Shown here in pieces: positions 48,963 to 57,603 of a stretch of DNA of 64,000 nucleotides (position 1 is the first letter of the stretch; the number at the start of each line of letters is the position of its first letter). Both the position numbers and the translations under genes were made by a program. The stretch is from Saccharospirillum sp. GTDB taxonomy: Bacteria; Pseudomonadota; Gammaproteobacteria; Pseudomonadales; Natronospirillaceae. The notes below the pieces were generated by a model. It saw only the letters and a program-made list of their open reading frames with translations. It ran no database searches and was not told the DNA's origin. The DNA lies in NCBI GenBank assembly GCA_022565595.1, contig JAIUML010000005.1, forward strand, positions 1 to 64,000, given 5' to 3'.

Positions 48963-51900
48963 TCAAAGCTCTGGCATGGTCGCTTGAGAAAGATCCATCA
49001 ACTCTCGAATAGCAACACTGTACATGCTGAACTCGGGGTCGTTGACAGCGCGAATTTCGCTCATCATCTTCAACCATCGATCCACAAGGATGGTGTTACG
49101 TTCCAGCCAGTCATCCATGAAGACATCAAGATCCTGTCCTTCAGGCAACTGCGCAAAAAGTCCTTGAGTGATTCGACGTTGCTGCCACTCAAGGTCATCT
49201 CGGAAAGATTCTCTCGCCATGGCCTGCCAATGTGAGTTGACGTTCAGGCTATTGACCTGCAGTGCAAAGCTGTCCAGTTCGAGTGCATCTCCAACCCGGA
49301 AATAGCCCTGCAGCACCGCCATGGGATCACGATTCTGACTTTGCGCAACTGCGATCACCCCAAGAGCCGTATAGAGCATGTCTGCTGCGGCTACGCGCCG
49401 AGCGACACTTTCCGGAATCCCCAGGGCCTCAAGTGATTCCGCTTCCTTTAGCCACTTGGCTTTCTGCTCCTCCGGCAACAGGCTTTCCAGCTTGGCGATC
49501 ATCGTATCAATGGGTTTTTTATACAGATCAATGGCCGTCTGTATATCGATACCCGTACGATAGTTTTTTACCAACCAACGACTGGCTCGACGCACCATTC
49601 TCGCCGTTCGCAGCATCAGGCTGCTTTGCAGCTCGGTTGGTACTTTGTAGTCCAGAGCTTCCAGTTCATCCCAGAGGCCATGCAGACCAAAGATGTCTCT
49701 AGCGGCAACATAGGCTTTGGCGGCTTCAACCGGTGAGGCACCGGTGCTTTCCTGCAATCGATTGAAGTAAGTAATGCCCATGTAGTTGAAAATATCGTTG
49801 GCAATTTGAGTGGCAACGATCTCTGATTTCAAACGGTGCTGATGCATTGGCCCGGCAAAGGCTTTGCGCATTGCCTCGGGGAAGACCGTGGTAACAGCCT
49901 CACTGAGGTATGCATCTTCAGCTACCTTGGTACGGATTAACTGTTCTTTCAGGTCGCCCTTGACATAGGAGATCAGCACAGACAGCTCAGGACGAGTCAA
50001 ACCCTGGCCTCTGACCTTGCGTTCTCCGATCTCTTCCTCGCTTGGCAGAAATTCCAGCTCACGGTTCAATTTTCCAGCACTTTCCATGCTGTTGATCAAA
50101 CGTCGGTATTCCTCCACTCGACGAAAAGACTCGGTAAAGGCAACGCCCAAGGCCTGCGTCTGACGATAGTTGTTGCGCAGAACCAGCCTGGAGACATCTT
50201 CGGTGAGTTTGAACAGCCATTGGTTACGTTGCTTGACCGTCATGTCGCCATTGGCCACCATATCATCGAGCAGGATTTTCATGTTGACTTCATGGTCGGA
50301 GCAATCGACGCCACCGGCATTGTCGATGAAGTCGGTGAAACACCGACCACCGGCCAGGTTGAATTCCACCCGACTCAGTTGGCTGAAGCCCAGGTTACCG
50401 CCTTCGCCGATGACCTTGCAGCGAAGTTCATTGGCATTGACTCGAACAGCGTCGTTGGCTTTGTCACCAATATCGGCATGACTCTCATGGCTAGCTTTCA
50501 CGTAGGTGCCGATACCACCATTCCACAACAGGTCTACCGGAGCTTTCAACAGAATACTGATCAACTCATTCGGCGTTACCTTGGACTTGTCGATGTCGAA
50601 AGCGGCTTTCATTTCCTTGCTGACTGGAATCGATTTGGCGTGTCGACTGAAAATTCCGCCACCTTTGGAAATCAACTCCTGGTTGTAATCTTCCCAACTG
50701 GAGCGCGGCAGCTCGAACAAACGCTTGCGTTCAACATAGCTGGTTTTCGCATCCGGATCCGGGTCTATGAAGATGTGCAGGTGGTTGAAAGCCGCTTGCA
50801 ATCGGATTACTTCAGACAACAACATGCCATTACCGAACACGTCGCCAGCCATATCACCAATGCCTACGACGGTGATCGGATCTGTCTGTACATTGATACC
50901 CAGTTCACGGAACTGACGTTGTACACCGACCCAGGCACCGCGAGCGGTAATGCCCATTTTCTTATGGTCATAGCCGTTGGATCCACCAGAAGCAAAGGCA
51001 TCGCCGAGCCAGAACCCGAACTCATTGGCCACTTCATTGGCAATATCTGAGAAGGTCGCTGTCCCCTTGTCTGCAGCGACAACCAGGTAAGGGTCGTCTT
51101 CATCGTAGCGAACCACCAGCTTGGGAGGAATGACCTCTCCTTCGCTCAGGTTGTCGGTAACGTCAAGCAAAGCCCGGATAAAGGTCTTGTAACAGGCAAT
51201 ACCCTCTTTCTGTATGCTTTCCCGATCCGCCTCAACGGGTAATTGCTTGGCAACAAAGCCACCCTTGGCACCGACGGGTACGATCACCGCATTCTTGACT
51301 TGTTGCGCCTTGACCAGGCCCAGCACTTCCGTACGGAAGTCTTCGATGCGATCCGACCACCTCAAACCACCACGGGCTACCTTACCACCCCGTAAATGCA
51401 CCCCTTCTACCCGAGGCGAGTAAACAAAAATCTCGAATTTGGGGCGCGGTAGCGGTATGTCCTTGATTTTTCCCGGGTTGAACTTGAAGGCGATGTAATC
51501 CTTGCGCCGGCCATTGGCCTCTTCCTGGTAAAAGTTGGTGCGTAACGTGGCTTTCATCAATTCCACGTAGCGACGGAGAATACGATCCTCGTTGATGTTG
51601 TTCACGCCTTCGAGTAGTTGCTCGATGTTTTCCAGCCACTTATCGACCTGGCTCTTGCCCTTTTGCTTGGCCGGGCTGAAGCGCGCCGAGAACAGTTCTG
51701 CCAGCCGATCGGTAATATCGGTGTACTTGATCAGGGTGTCGGCGATGTACTCCTGAGACAGGCCGAACCTGAGCTGCTTCATATAATGCGCATAGGCACG
51801 CAACATGGCGACTTCGCGCCAGGTGAGGCTGGCTCGAAGAATCAACTGATTGTAGGTATCGTTTTCCGCCTGACCTTGCCAGATGCTGATAAAGGCTTTG

Positions 51901-53777
51901 GAGAATTCTTCGCGATACTTGGCCGGATCCAGTTCGGGATCCGGGTCGTACAGCAAGGAAAAGTCGTAAATCCAGGTACAGTCGTCGCCGGTGATGATTT
52001 CATAGGGGTACTCGTCGATCACCTTCAGGCCCAGGTTTTCAAGTACCGGAATCAGGTCAGACAGCAGCAGAGATTCCCCGCGGTTGAAAATCTTGAGCTT
52101 CAACTCACTGCCCGTTGGCTCCATGGAACGATAGAAGCTTAACGTCAGAGGATCGGCATTGGGTTCGTACAAGGCTTCTATGCGGTGAATGTCCGCCACC
52201 GCTACCCGCGCACTGTACTGTTCGCGGTAACTCGCAGGGAACGCTTCCTGATAATGCTTGAAGTAACGGTTACCCTTCTCTTCTCCAAAAGACTCGAGCA
52301 AAGTCTGATGCAGTTCGTCCGACCAACGTCGCGCCATGTTGACGATGCGACGCTCCAGCACTTCTGTCGGCGGGTCTTCCTCCATAGGGCGCTTCAGCTT
52401 GAAAACAAAACGGGTTCTTGCCAGCACCGATTCGCTAAAGAAGTTGGTAAAGTCAGAGCCCTCCACATCGAATTGCTCCGCCAGCAGATCATGCACCTGT
52501 TCGCGCAACTGCGAATTGAATATGTCTCTGGGCAAATAGACGATGGCATTCAGGAATTTGCCGTAAACGTCCTTGCGCAACAACAAGCGAATGCGTTTGC
52601 GCTCCTGAATCGCAAGCACATCCAGGGTCATACCCAGCAGAGTATCGACCGAAGCCTGAATCAATTCATCTCGCGGGAACGTCAGCAGGATGGCCGACAG
52701 TTCTTTATAGTTGTGGCTGGGGTTGGTAAAGCCACTTTTCTCCAACACCCGTGCAATCTTCTTGCGAACCACCGGAATGTTTTCAGGTGAGCCGTTGTAC
52801 ACACTGGAAGTATATAGTCCCAGATAACGCCGACCGCCAATCACTTCTCCCTTGTCGTTGAAGTTCTTGACCAATACATAATCGGAATAGGCCGGGCGAT
52901 GCACGGTGGAACGTCGACCAGACTTGGAGAAAATCAACAATTCCGGTTCAAAGACGTGAGACCGGCGCTGCTCGGACATCTCGTCGATGGTTTCTTCACG
53001 ACGCTTTCTGGATTTTCGGAACAGCCCCAGCGCGCTGCCTTCAACCTGCTTGACGATGCCGTTTTCAACGATGTATTCGTCATAGGCCAGGAAGGTGAAG
53101 TTACCACTGGCCATCCACTTCAGAAAGACCCGAGCCTCGTCGAGATCCTCTTTCGCAATTGGATACTTTTTGGCCGCAAGATCAGACAAAGTCTCATCCG
53201 TCTTGCTGAGCATGGCATCGAAATCACCCACCACCAGATTGACATCATTGAGGACTGAATTCAGTTCCTGGGCCAGAACGGTCCGTTCTTTCTCGATGGT
53301 ATTTCGATCAATTTCGACCAGGAGCAACAATTCACGTTGACCTTTTTTACTGAAGCTCTTGAATTGGCCATTTTTTTCACGTTCGACCACCAGGCTGGCG
53401 TGGAAGATGCTGTGAATGTTCACGCCCAGTCGATTCAGAGTCAGCCGTATGGAGTCGATTACGAAAGGAACATCTTCATGCAACACCGAGACAATCGTAT
53501 GAGCAGACTGCCACTCATGCTCTTCCACATTGGGGTTGAAGACATCAACCTCTTGGCTACCTTGCTCATGGTGTTGCAGCGTTCGCCAAATCGAAACAAC
53601 CAGCCCTGCAAGATCCGTCAGTTCATAGGTATTGAGGTCCTGCATCGAAGCATGCCGAAACAGGCCTTCAATCAGGGTGTGTACATCTGAATGGTGTTTT
53701 TTGGGAAAATGCGGGAGAAGGCGTTCATGCAGACTTCCCAGCAACTCATTCCTTTGGTTGGACATCAATTGCGTCAT
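48963..53777 (-). CDS. gdhB: NAD-specific glutamate dehydrogenase, 180-kDa class
   Basis: 1604-residue enzyme of the L-GDH180 class converting glutamate to 2-oxoglutarate and ammonium with NAD, a catabolic route. The long N-terminal regulatory part contains ACT-like regions (VSVLHEDVPFVIDSIRLTL). The catalytic part shows LRGGKVARGGLRWSDR, VPVGAKGGFVAKQLP and GVQRQFRELGINV. ATG at 53777 follows AGAGGCC. It is monocistronic, closed by the terminator at 48886. The next gene upstream is divergent. Confidence 0.94.
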   Translation of the reverse strand: MTQLMSNQRNELLGSLHERLLPHFPKKHHSDVHTLIEGLFRHASMQDLNTYELTDLAGLVVSIWRTLQHHEQGSQEVDVFNPNVEEHEWQSAHTIVSVLHEDVPFVIDSIRLTLNRLGVNIHSIFHASLVVEREKNGQFKSFSKKGQRELLLLVEIDRNTIEKERTVLAQELNSVLNDVNLVVGDFDAMLSKTDETLSDLAAKKYPIAKEDLDEARVFLKWMASGNFTFLAYDEYIVENGIVKQVEGSALGLFRKSRKRREETIDEMSEQRRSHVFEPELLIFSKSGRRSTVHRPAYSDYVLVKNFNDKGEVIGGRRYLGLYTSSVYNGSPENIPVVRKKIARVLEKSGFTNPSHNYKELSAILLTFPRDELIQASVDTLLGMTLDVLAIQERKRIRLLLRKDVYGKFLNAIVYLPRDIFNSQLREQVHDLLAEQFDVEGSDFTNFFSESVLARTRFVFKLKRPMEEDPPTEVLERRIVNMARRWSDELHQTLLESFGEEKGNRYFKHYQEAFPASYREQYSARVAVADIHRIEALYEPNADPLTLSFYRSMEPTGSELKLKIFNRGESLLLSDLIPVLENLGLKVIDEYPYEIITGDDCTWIYDFSLLYDPDPELDPAKYREEFSKAFISIWQGQAENDTYNQLILRASLTWREVAMLRAYAHYMKQLRFGLSQEYIADTLIKYTDITDRLAELFSARFSPAKQKGKSQVDKWLENIEQLLEGVNNINEDRILRRYVELMKATLRTNFYQEEANGRRKDYIAFKFNPGKIKDIPLPRPKFEIFVYSPRVEGVHLRGGKVARGGLRWSDRIEDFRTEVLGLVKAQQVKNAVIVPVGAKGGFVAKQLPVEADRESIQKEGIACYKTFIRALLDVTDNLSEGEVIPPKLVVRYDEDDPYLVVAADKGTATFSDIANEVANEFGFWLGDAFASGGSNGYDHKKMGITARGAWVGVQRQFRELGINVQTDPITVVGIGDMAGDVFGNGMLLSEVIRLQAAFNHLHIFIDPDPDAKTSYVERKRLFELPRSSWEDYNQELISKGGGIFSRHAKSIPVSKEMKAAFDIDKSKVTPNELISILLKAPVDLLWNGGIGTYVKASHESHADIGDKANDAVRVNANELRCKVIGEGGNLGFSQLSRVEFNLAGGRCFTDFIDNAGGVDCSDHEVNMKILLDDMVANGDMTVKQRNQWLFKLTEDVSRLVLRNNYRQTQALGVAFTESFRRVEEYRRLINSMESAGKLNRELEFLPSEEEIGERKVRGQGLTRPELSVLISYVKGDLKEQLIRTKVAEDAYLSEAVTTVFPEAMRKAFAGPMHQHRLKSEIVATQIANDIFNYMGITYFNRLQESTGASPVEAAKAYVAARDIFGLHGLWDELEALDYKVPTELQSSLMLRTARMVRRASRWLVKNYRTGIDIQTAIDLYKKPIDTMIAKLESLLPEEQKAKWLKEAESLEALGIPESVARRVAAADMLYTALGVIAVAQSQNRDPMAVLQGYFRVGDALELDSFALQVNSLNVNSHWQAMARESFRDDLEWQQRRITQGLFAQLPEGQDLDVFMDDWLERNTILVDRWLKMMSEIRAVNDPEFSMYSVAIRELMDLSQATMPEL

Positions 53778-54102
53778 AGTTGGCCTCTATTATTGTGCTA
53801 TGAGCGAACAGCCAGCAGACTGTTTTTTTGGATATAGGTGGTCAGCTTAGTGTCTATGAAATCATTCTGCCAATGGAGGGCCCGGTTCCAACCTGGTCTT
53901 GAGCCAGATCGACCTGAGGCCCTCTTCAGATGTACACTGTTCGCCCTGTCAGACGATCAACGCGGCATTGATGCTATTCTCCTGTATAAAACCGGGGGTT
54001 TCATCCCGCAATGCCCAGTTTTGGGGCACTTTGTCGCATTGTCTGACCGCTGGTCGCATTTATGAAATGATGTTGATAATTATTGGTCTGGAAAGGTTAA
54101 AG
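53778..54102. other. Intergenic stretch between gdhB and the DUF2970 gene
   Basis: Divergent spacer of 325 bases. It must hold promoters for both neighbours, but I could not place a convincing -35/-10 pair. GTCAGAC near 53948 and GTCTGAC near 54042 are inverted copies too far apart to be a simple operator. No coding frame is supported. Confidence 0.4.
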
Positions 54103-54303
54103 ATGTCACAGAAGAAGCCAATCACGGATCTGAAACGCCTGATACTGAGTTTGTTGGCAGGTCTGGTTGGAGTGCAGAGTAACCGTAATCGCGAGGCCGA
54201 TTTCAGTCAGGGGAACATTTGGGTCTTTATTGTAGGTGGGGTCGCACTGACGGCACTCTTTGTGCTGTTGCTGATACTGCTGGTGCGATTTCTGGCACCC
54301 TGA
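54103..54303 (+). CDS. DUF2970 small membrane protein
   Basis: 66-residue protein. A short cytosolic part carries the family motif LLAGLVGVQSNRNREADFSQGN; one membrane segment follows (IWVFIVGGVALTALFVLLLILLV). The ATG at 54103 follows GGAAAGG. Function unknown. A bidirectional terminator follows at once. Confidence 0.78.
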   Translation: MSQKKPITDLKRLILSLLAGLVGVQSNRNREADFSQGNIWVFIVGGVALTALFVLLLILLVRFLAP

Positions 54304-54331
54304 GTGCAGAGGAGTCTGCTTCGTCTGACAT

Positions 54332-54360
54332 AAAAAAGCCGCTGGATGCGGCTTTTTTTT
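54332..54360. terminator. Bidirectional terminator
   Basis: GCCGC/GCGGC around TGGAT, flanked by six As on the left and eight Ts on the right. It can end both the DUF2970 gene and the small opposite-strand gene. Confidence 0.85.
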
Positions 54361-54385
54361 GCATTCCGGGCAATAACTGCCTGTG

Positions 54386-54499
54386 TCAACCGGCTGTGGC
54401 AACCCAGAATACAGCCGCCAGGGCAACGACTACTACGATAACAACCGCAGCAATAGCGTCTGCTTGCGAATCACTCATTCCTGCTTTCCTGGTGCCCAT
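54386..54499 (-). CDS. 37-residue hydrophobic protein
   Basis: Reads MGTRKAGMSDSQADAI then a strongly hydrophobic segment AAVVIVVVVALAAVFWVATAG. AGGGGGAG lies seven bases upstream of the ATG at 54499 and a bidirectional terminator lies after its stop, so the gene has a full set of signals. It would be a single-span membrane peptide. Function unknown. The internal ATG seven codons on has its GCAGGA too close to serve. Confidence 0.6.
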   Translation of the reverse strand: MGTRKAGMSDSQADAIAAVVIVVVVALAAVFWVATAG

Positions 54500-54692
54500 C
54501 TCTCTACTCCCCCTTGAGTCCTTAATCGGTCTATTGGTTTAGCGCATGCGACCGGCAAGAATGACGATTTACAAGCATCATCTTTGCCCATCGAACGAAA
54601 GTCGATATTGGAGCGACATTTAACCCTCTCGAGCCGCCGGGTTCAAGCGTCTTTATATAACGGTATCGTATTAAATTATGAATATTAAATCA

Positions 54693-54721
54693 TTTATGGA
54701 ATATAAAGCTTTCGGTATAGT
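54693..54721 (+). promoter_or_regulatory. Candidate promoter of the sulfite reductase operon
   Basis: TTTATG-N17-TATAGT, with a good -10 but poor -35, inside a very AT-rich stretch (54650-54710). This fits an activator-dependent promoter; CysB would be the natural candidate, but no defined site is claimed. The start would lie about 35 bases before the ATG. Confidence 0.42.
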
Positions 54722-54761
54722 CGAGCCATCCATTCATTGACAGTCAACAGGTTGAATCAAG

Positions 54762-56420
54762 ATGTACCGGTACGATGCTTATGACCAGCGCCTGGTAGAT
54801 GAGCGCGTGGCTCAGTTTCGTGAACAAACGCAGCGCTTTCTGGACGGCAAGCTTGCTGGTGATGAGTTCCTGCCCCTGCGTTTGCAAAACGGCCTTTATA
54901 TACAACGTCATGCGCCCATGCTGCGCATCGCCATCCCCTATGGCCTGTTGTCGGCGACCCAACTGCGCAAAATTGCGGACTTGTCGGACCAGTTCGATAA
55001 GGGCTATGCCCATTTCACGACCCGGCAAAATGTCCAATTCAACTGGCCAGCACTGGAAGATGTCCCGGAGATCCTGGCCGGCCTGGCCGAAGTGCAGATG
55101 CACGCCATTCAAACCTCAGGCAACTGCATTCGCAACACCACCACCGACCAGTTTGCCGGTGTACTGCGGGATGAAATAGCCGACCCCCGGCCCTGGTGCG
55201 AATTGATCCGACAGTGGTCTACCTTACACCCAGAGTTTGCCTTCCTGCCACGCAAGTTCAAGATTGCCGTCAATGGCAGCCCGGAAACCGACCGTGCAGC
55301 CGTTCGATTCCACGATATCGGCCTGGAAATGGTCAACCAGGATGGCGAAATTGGTTTTCGCGTATTCGTTGGGGGTGGCCTCGGGCGAACTCCTCTCGTG
55401 GGTCAGAAAGTGTGTTCCTTTCTGCCGGCGCAGCACCTGTTGACTTACCTGGATGCCATTTTAAGGGTTTATAACCTTAACGGCCGGCGTGACAACAAAT
55501 ACAAGGCCCGCATCAAGATACTGGTCAAAGCTCTGGGGGTGGATGTCTTTCGTGAGCGTGTGGAAGCCGAGTGGGCGCACCTCAAGGACGGCCCCGGAAC
55601 ACTGACAACAGAAGAAATTGAGCGTGTAGCAACGCACTTTGTGGATCCAGACTACGCCGTTCTGGACGACGCCGATGAGTTGTTGGCGACACAACAGAAA
55701 GAGTTTCCCGGATTCAAACGCTGGATGGACCGTAATGTCCAGTGGCACAAAAAAGCTGGATATGCTGCAGTGACTCTGTCGCTCAAGAAAGTCGGCTATG
55801 CCCCCGGAGATTGTACATCCGCACAAATGCGTGATGCCGCAGCCCTGGCCGAGCAATACTCCTTCAGCGAACTGCGCGTCAGCCATAACCAGAACCTGAT
55901 TCTGGCCGATGTTCGCCAGGATGCCTTGTTCGAGCTGTGGCAGGCTGCCAAAGCATCCGGTTTTGCGACTCCCAATATTGGCACCTTGAATGATGTCATT
56001 TGCTGCCCAGGGGGCGACTATTGCGCCCTGGCGAACGCCAAATCCATTCCCATTGCCGAAGCGATTCAGGCGCAATTTGATGACCTGGACTATGTGCACG
56101 ACCTGGGCGATCTCGACCTGAATATTTCCGGTTGTATGAATGCCTGTGGTCACCACCATATCGGCAACATTGGCGTGCTGGGTGTCGACAAAAAAGGCGA
56201 AGAGTTCTACCAGATTTCGCTGGGCGGCGATTCGGGTCTGAATGCCCGTGTCGGCAAGATACTGGGCCCTTCTTTCAAGGCCATTGAGGTGGTAGAGGTC
56301 ATCACCCGCATCATTGATGTCTTTGTCGAGCAACGCCATGACAACGAACCCTTTATAGACGCAGTGGAGCGCCTCGGTCTGACGCCTTTCAAGGAGCGTG
56401 TATATGCAAGCACTCATTAA
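54762..56420 (+). CDS. cysI: Nitrite/sulfite reductase haemoprotein
   Basis: 552-residue sirohaem/4Fe-4S reductase of the assimilatory sulfite reductase type. The cluster/sirohaem cysteines are in CCPGGDYCALANAKS and NISGCMNACGHHH. The N-terminal ferredoxin-like half-domain has HFTTRQNVQFNW and TSGNCIRNTTTDQFAG. It is paired with DUF934 downstream, as in Pseudomonas, where this form uses that context instead of CysJ. It reduces sulfite to sulfide for cysteine. Confidence 0.92.
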   Translation: MYRYDAYDQRLVDERVAQFREQTQRFLDGKLAGDEFLPLRLQNGLYIQRHAPMLRIAIPYGLLSATQLRKIADLSDQFDKGYAHFTTRQNVQFNWPALEDVPEILAGLAEVQMHAIQTSGNCIRNTTTDQFAGVLRDEIADPRPWCELIRQWSTLHPEFAFLPRKFKIAVNGSPETDRAAVRFHDIGLEMVNQDGEIGFRVFVGGGLGRTPLVGQKVCSFLPAQHLLTYLDAILRVYNLNGRRDNKYKARIKILVKALGVDVFRERVEAEWAHLKDGPGTLTTEEIERVATHFVDPDYAVLDDADELLATQQKEFPGFKRWMDRNVQWHKKAGYAAVTLSLKKVGYAPGDCTSAQMRDAAALAEQYSFSELRVSHNQNLILADVRQDALFELWQAAKASGFATPNIGTLNDVICCPGGDYCALANAKSIPIAEAIQAQFDDLDYVHDLGDLDLNISGCMNACGHHHIGNIGVLGVDKKGEEFYQISLGGDSGLNARVGKILGPSFKAIEVVEVITRIIDVFVEQRHDNEPFIDAVERLGLTPFKERVYASTH

Positions 56421-56901
56421 AGACGGACAGCGCGTCTTCGACGACCCCTGGTTCATTTCCGGCCTGGAAGACAGAGGAAAGCCCGCGACGCAGCCTCTGG
56501 TTCCTATTGCCCAGTTTCTGGATCAACACCAGGAGTGGACAGATTCAGACGCGGTCATTGGCGTCTGGCTCAGTGAGGACGACATGCCGGACGCTCTGGA
56601 ACCCTATCTCGACCGGCTGGACATCATTGCTTTGCACTTGCCAAAATTTGCCGATGGTCGGGCTTTCTCCAAGGCCAGACTGCTTCGCCAGCGTTTCGGC
56701 TTTCAGGGCGAAATACGGCTGACCGGGGATTTTCTGCCTGATCAGGCGGCCTATTATGCTCGCTGTGGCGTCAATGCTTTTGCCTGTCGCACGGAGGAGG
56801 AGGCCGATATAGCCGTTGCATTGCTTGCGCCCTTTAGTGTGCATTACCAAAGCGATGCGCATCAGGCTACCTTGTTCGAGCGCCGTCACGAAGCCAGATG
56901 A
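56404..56901 (+). CDS. DUF934 family protein, sulfite reductase partner
   Basis: 165-residue protein with RAFSKARLLRQRFGFQGEIR and ADIAVALLAPFSVHYQ, the conserved regions of DUF934. It nearly always accompanies this sulfite reductase type and may supply electron transfer or assembly, which is not settled. The ATG at 56404 follows AAGGAG; the gene overlaps cysI by 17 bases. Confidence 0.88.
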   Translation: MQALIKDGQRVFDDPWFISGLEDRGKPATQPLVPIAQFLDQHQEWTDSDAVIGVWLSEDDMPDALEPYLDRLDIIALHLPKFADGRAFSKARLLRQRFGFQGEIRLTGDFLPDQAAYYARCGVNAFACRTEEEADIAVALLAPFSVHYQSDAHQATLFERRHEAR

Positions 56902-56902
56902 A

Positions 56903-56918
56903 CTGTATTAATTTACAG
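56903..56918 (+). promoter_or_regulatory. LexA (SOS) box 1
   Basis: CTGT-N8-ACAG exactly (spacer ATTAATTT), matching the E. coli-type LexA consensus. It lies 75 bases before the sulA-like ATG. An imperfect copy (CTGTATATAAACACAC) is at 56944-56959. Confidence 0.82.
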
Positions 56919-56962
56919 TATTTTGTTGACTCCTCCGGATTGACTGTATATAAACACACTTA

Positions 56963-56978
56963 CTGTATGTTTAAACAG
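56963..56978 (+). promoter_or_regulatory. LexA (SOS) box 2
   Basis: CTGTATGTTTAAACAG, again a perfect CTGT-N8-ACAG, 15 bases before the start codon of the sulA-like gene and just upstream of its ribosome site. Boxes 1 and 2 are centred 60 bases apart. Confidence 0.85.
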
Positions 56979-56992
56979 ATCCGGAGGTTGTC

Positions 56993-57529
56993 ATGATGTC
57001 ATCCAATACCGCCACGTCCCTGCCCCAACCGCAGTATAGAGCACCCGCTCCAGTCTTTACCGATGCCGATCGCGAGCAGCCCCCCTCTCTTGCTCTGGCA
57101 CAAGGCGTGACCGAAGTGTTCTGCCGAGCCGGCAGTCAACGCCAGTTCCAGTTGTTGTTGCCAAGCCTGGCTCAGCACAGCTACCAGGGCCGCTGGTTAA
57201 CGCTGGTAGCGCCGCCTGCTGTCATCAATCGTCAGGCACTGGTTCAGGCCAAAGTTAACCTGACTGCCATGCGCGTCATTCACGGCAAAGTGATCAAGGA
57301 TTACTGGGCAACGGTTGAACAATGCCTCCTGCAAGGAAACAGCAGTGTCGTCATCGCCTGGACGGACCATGGTTTTTGTGACGAACTGCGCAGCACGCTG
57401 AAAGAAGCCGCACTGGCTGGTAATTGCACCATCATTGTCATGCGTCAATTAGGTCACATGGCCCAGAACCAGAATCAGAACCAAACGAAGTCAAGAACTG
57501 ATGCATGTCAATTGTCCCTGGCATTCTGA
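56993..57529 (+). CDS. sulA: SulA-like SOS cell division inhibitor
   Basis: 178-residue protein of the SulA family, which binds FtsZ and halts division after DNA damage. The core LTLVAPPAVINRQALVQA, SSVVIAWTD and AGNCTIIVMRQLG parallels the WLT, SVV-x-G/A-W and MR elements of E. coli SulA. The ATG at 56993 (MMSSNTATS) follows CCGGAGG. Two perfect LexA boxes precede it. lexA, the usual neighbour in Pseudomonas, is not here. Lon, which degrades SulA in E. coli, is encoded in this window. Confidence 0.82.
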   Translation: MMSSNTATSLPQPQYRAPAPVFTDADREQPPSLALAQGVTEVFCRAGSQRQFQLLLPSLAQHSYQGRWLTLVAPPAVINRQALVQAKVNLTAMRVIHGKVIKDYWATVEQCLLQGNSSVVIAWTDHGFCDELRSTLKEAALAGNCTIIVMRQLGHMAQNQNQNQTKSRTDACQLSLAF

Positions 57530-57603
57530 TCAACGCCACTGGCAAGGACAGGCCTGGCTGTTATGCTTAGTAGCGTCTAATTGGCAACCGGTATGCATAT
57601 CTC

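Noticed and set aside
55461-56456. 331-codon frame opposite cysI
   Set aside because: Antisense to the reductase and no recognisable domain.
56944-56959. Third LexA-like site (CTGTATATAAACACAC)
   Set aside because: The right half ends ACAC instead of ACAG; kept as an imperfect copy and not listed as a box.
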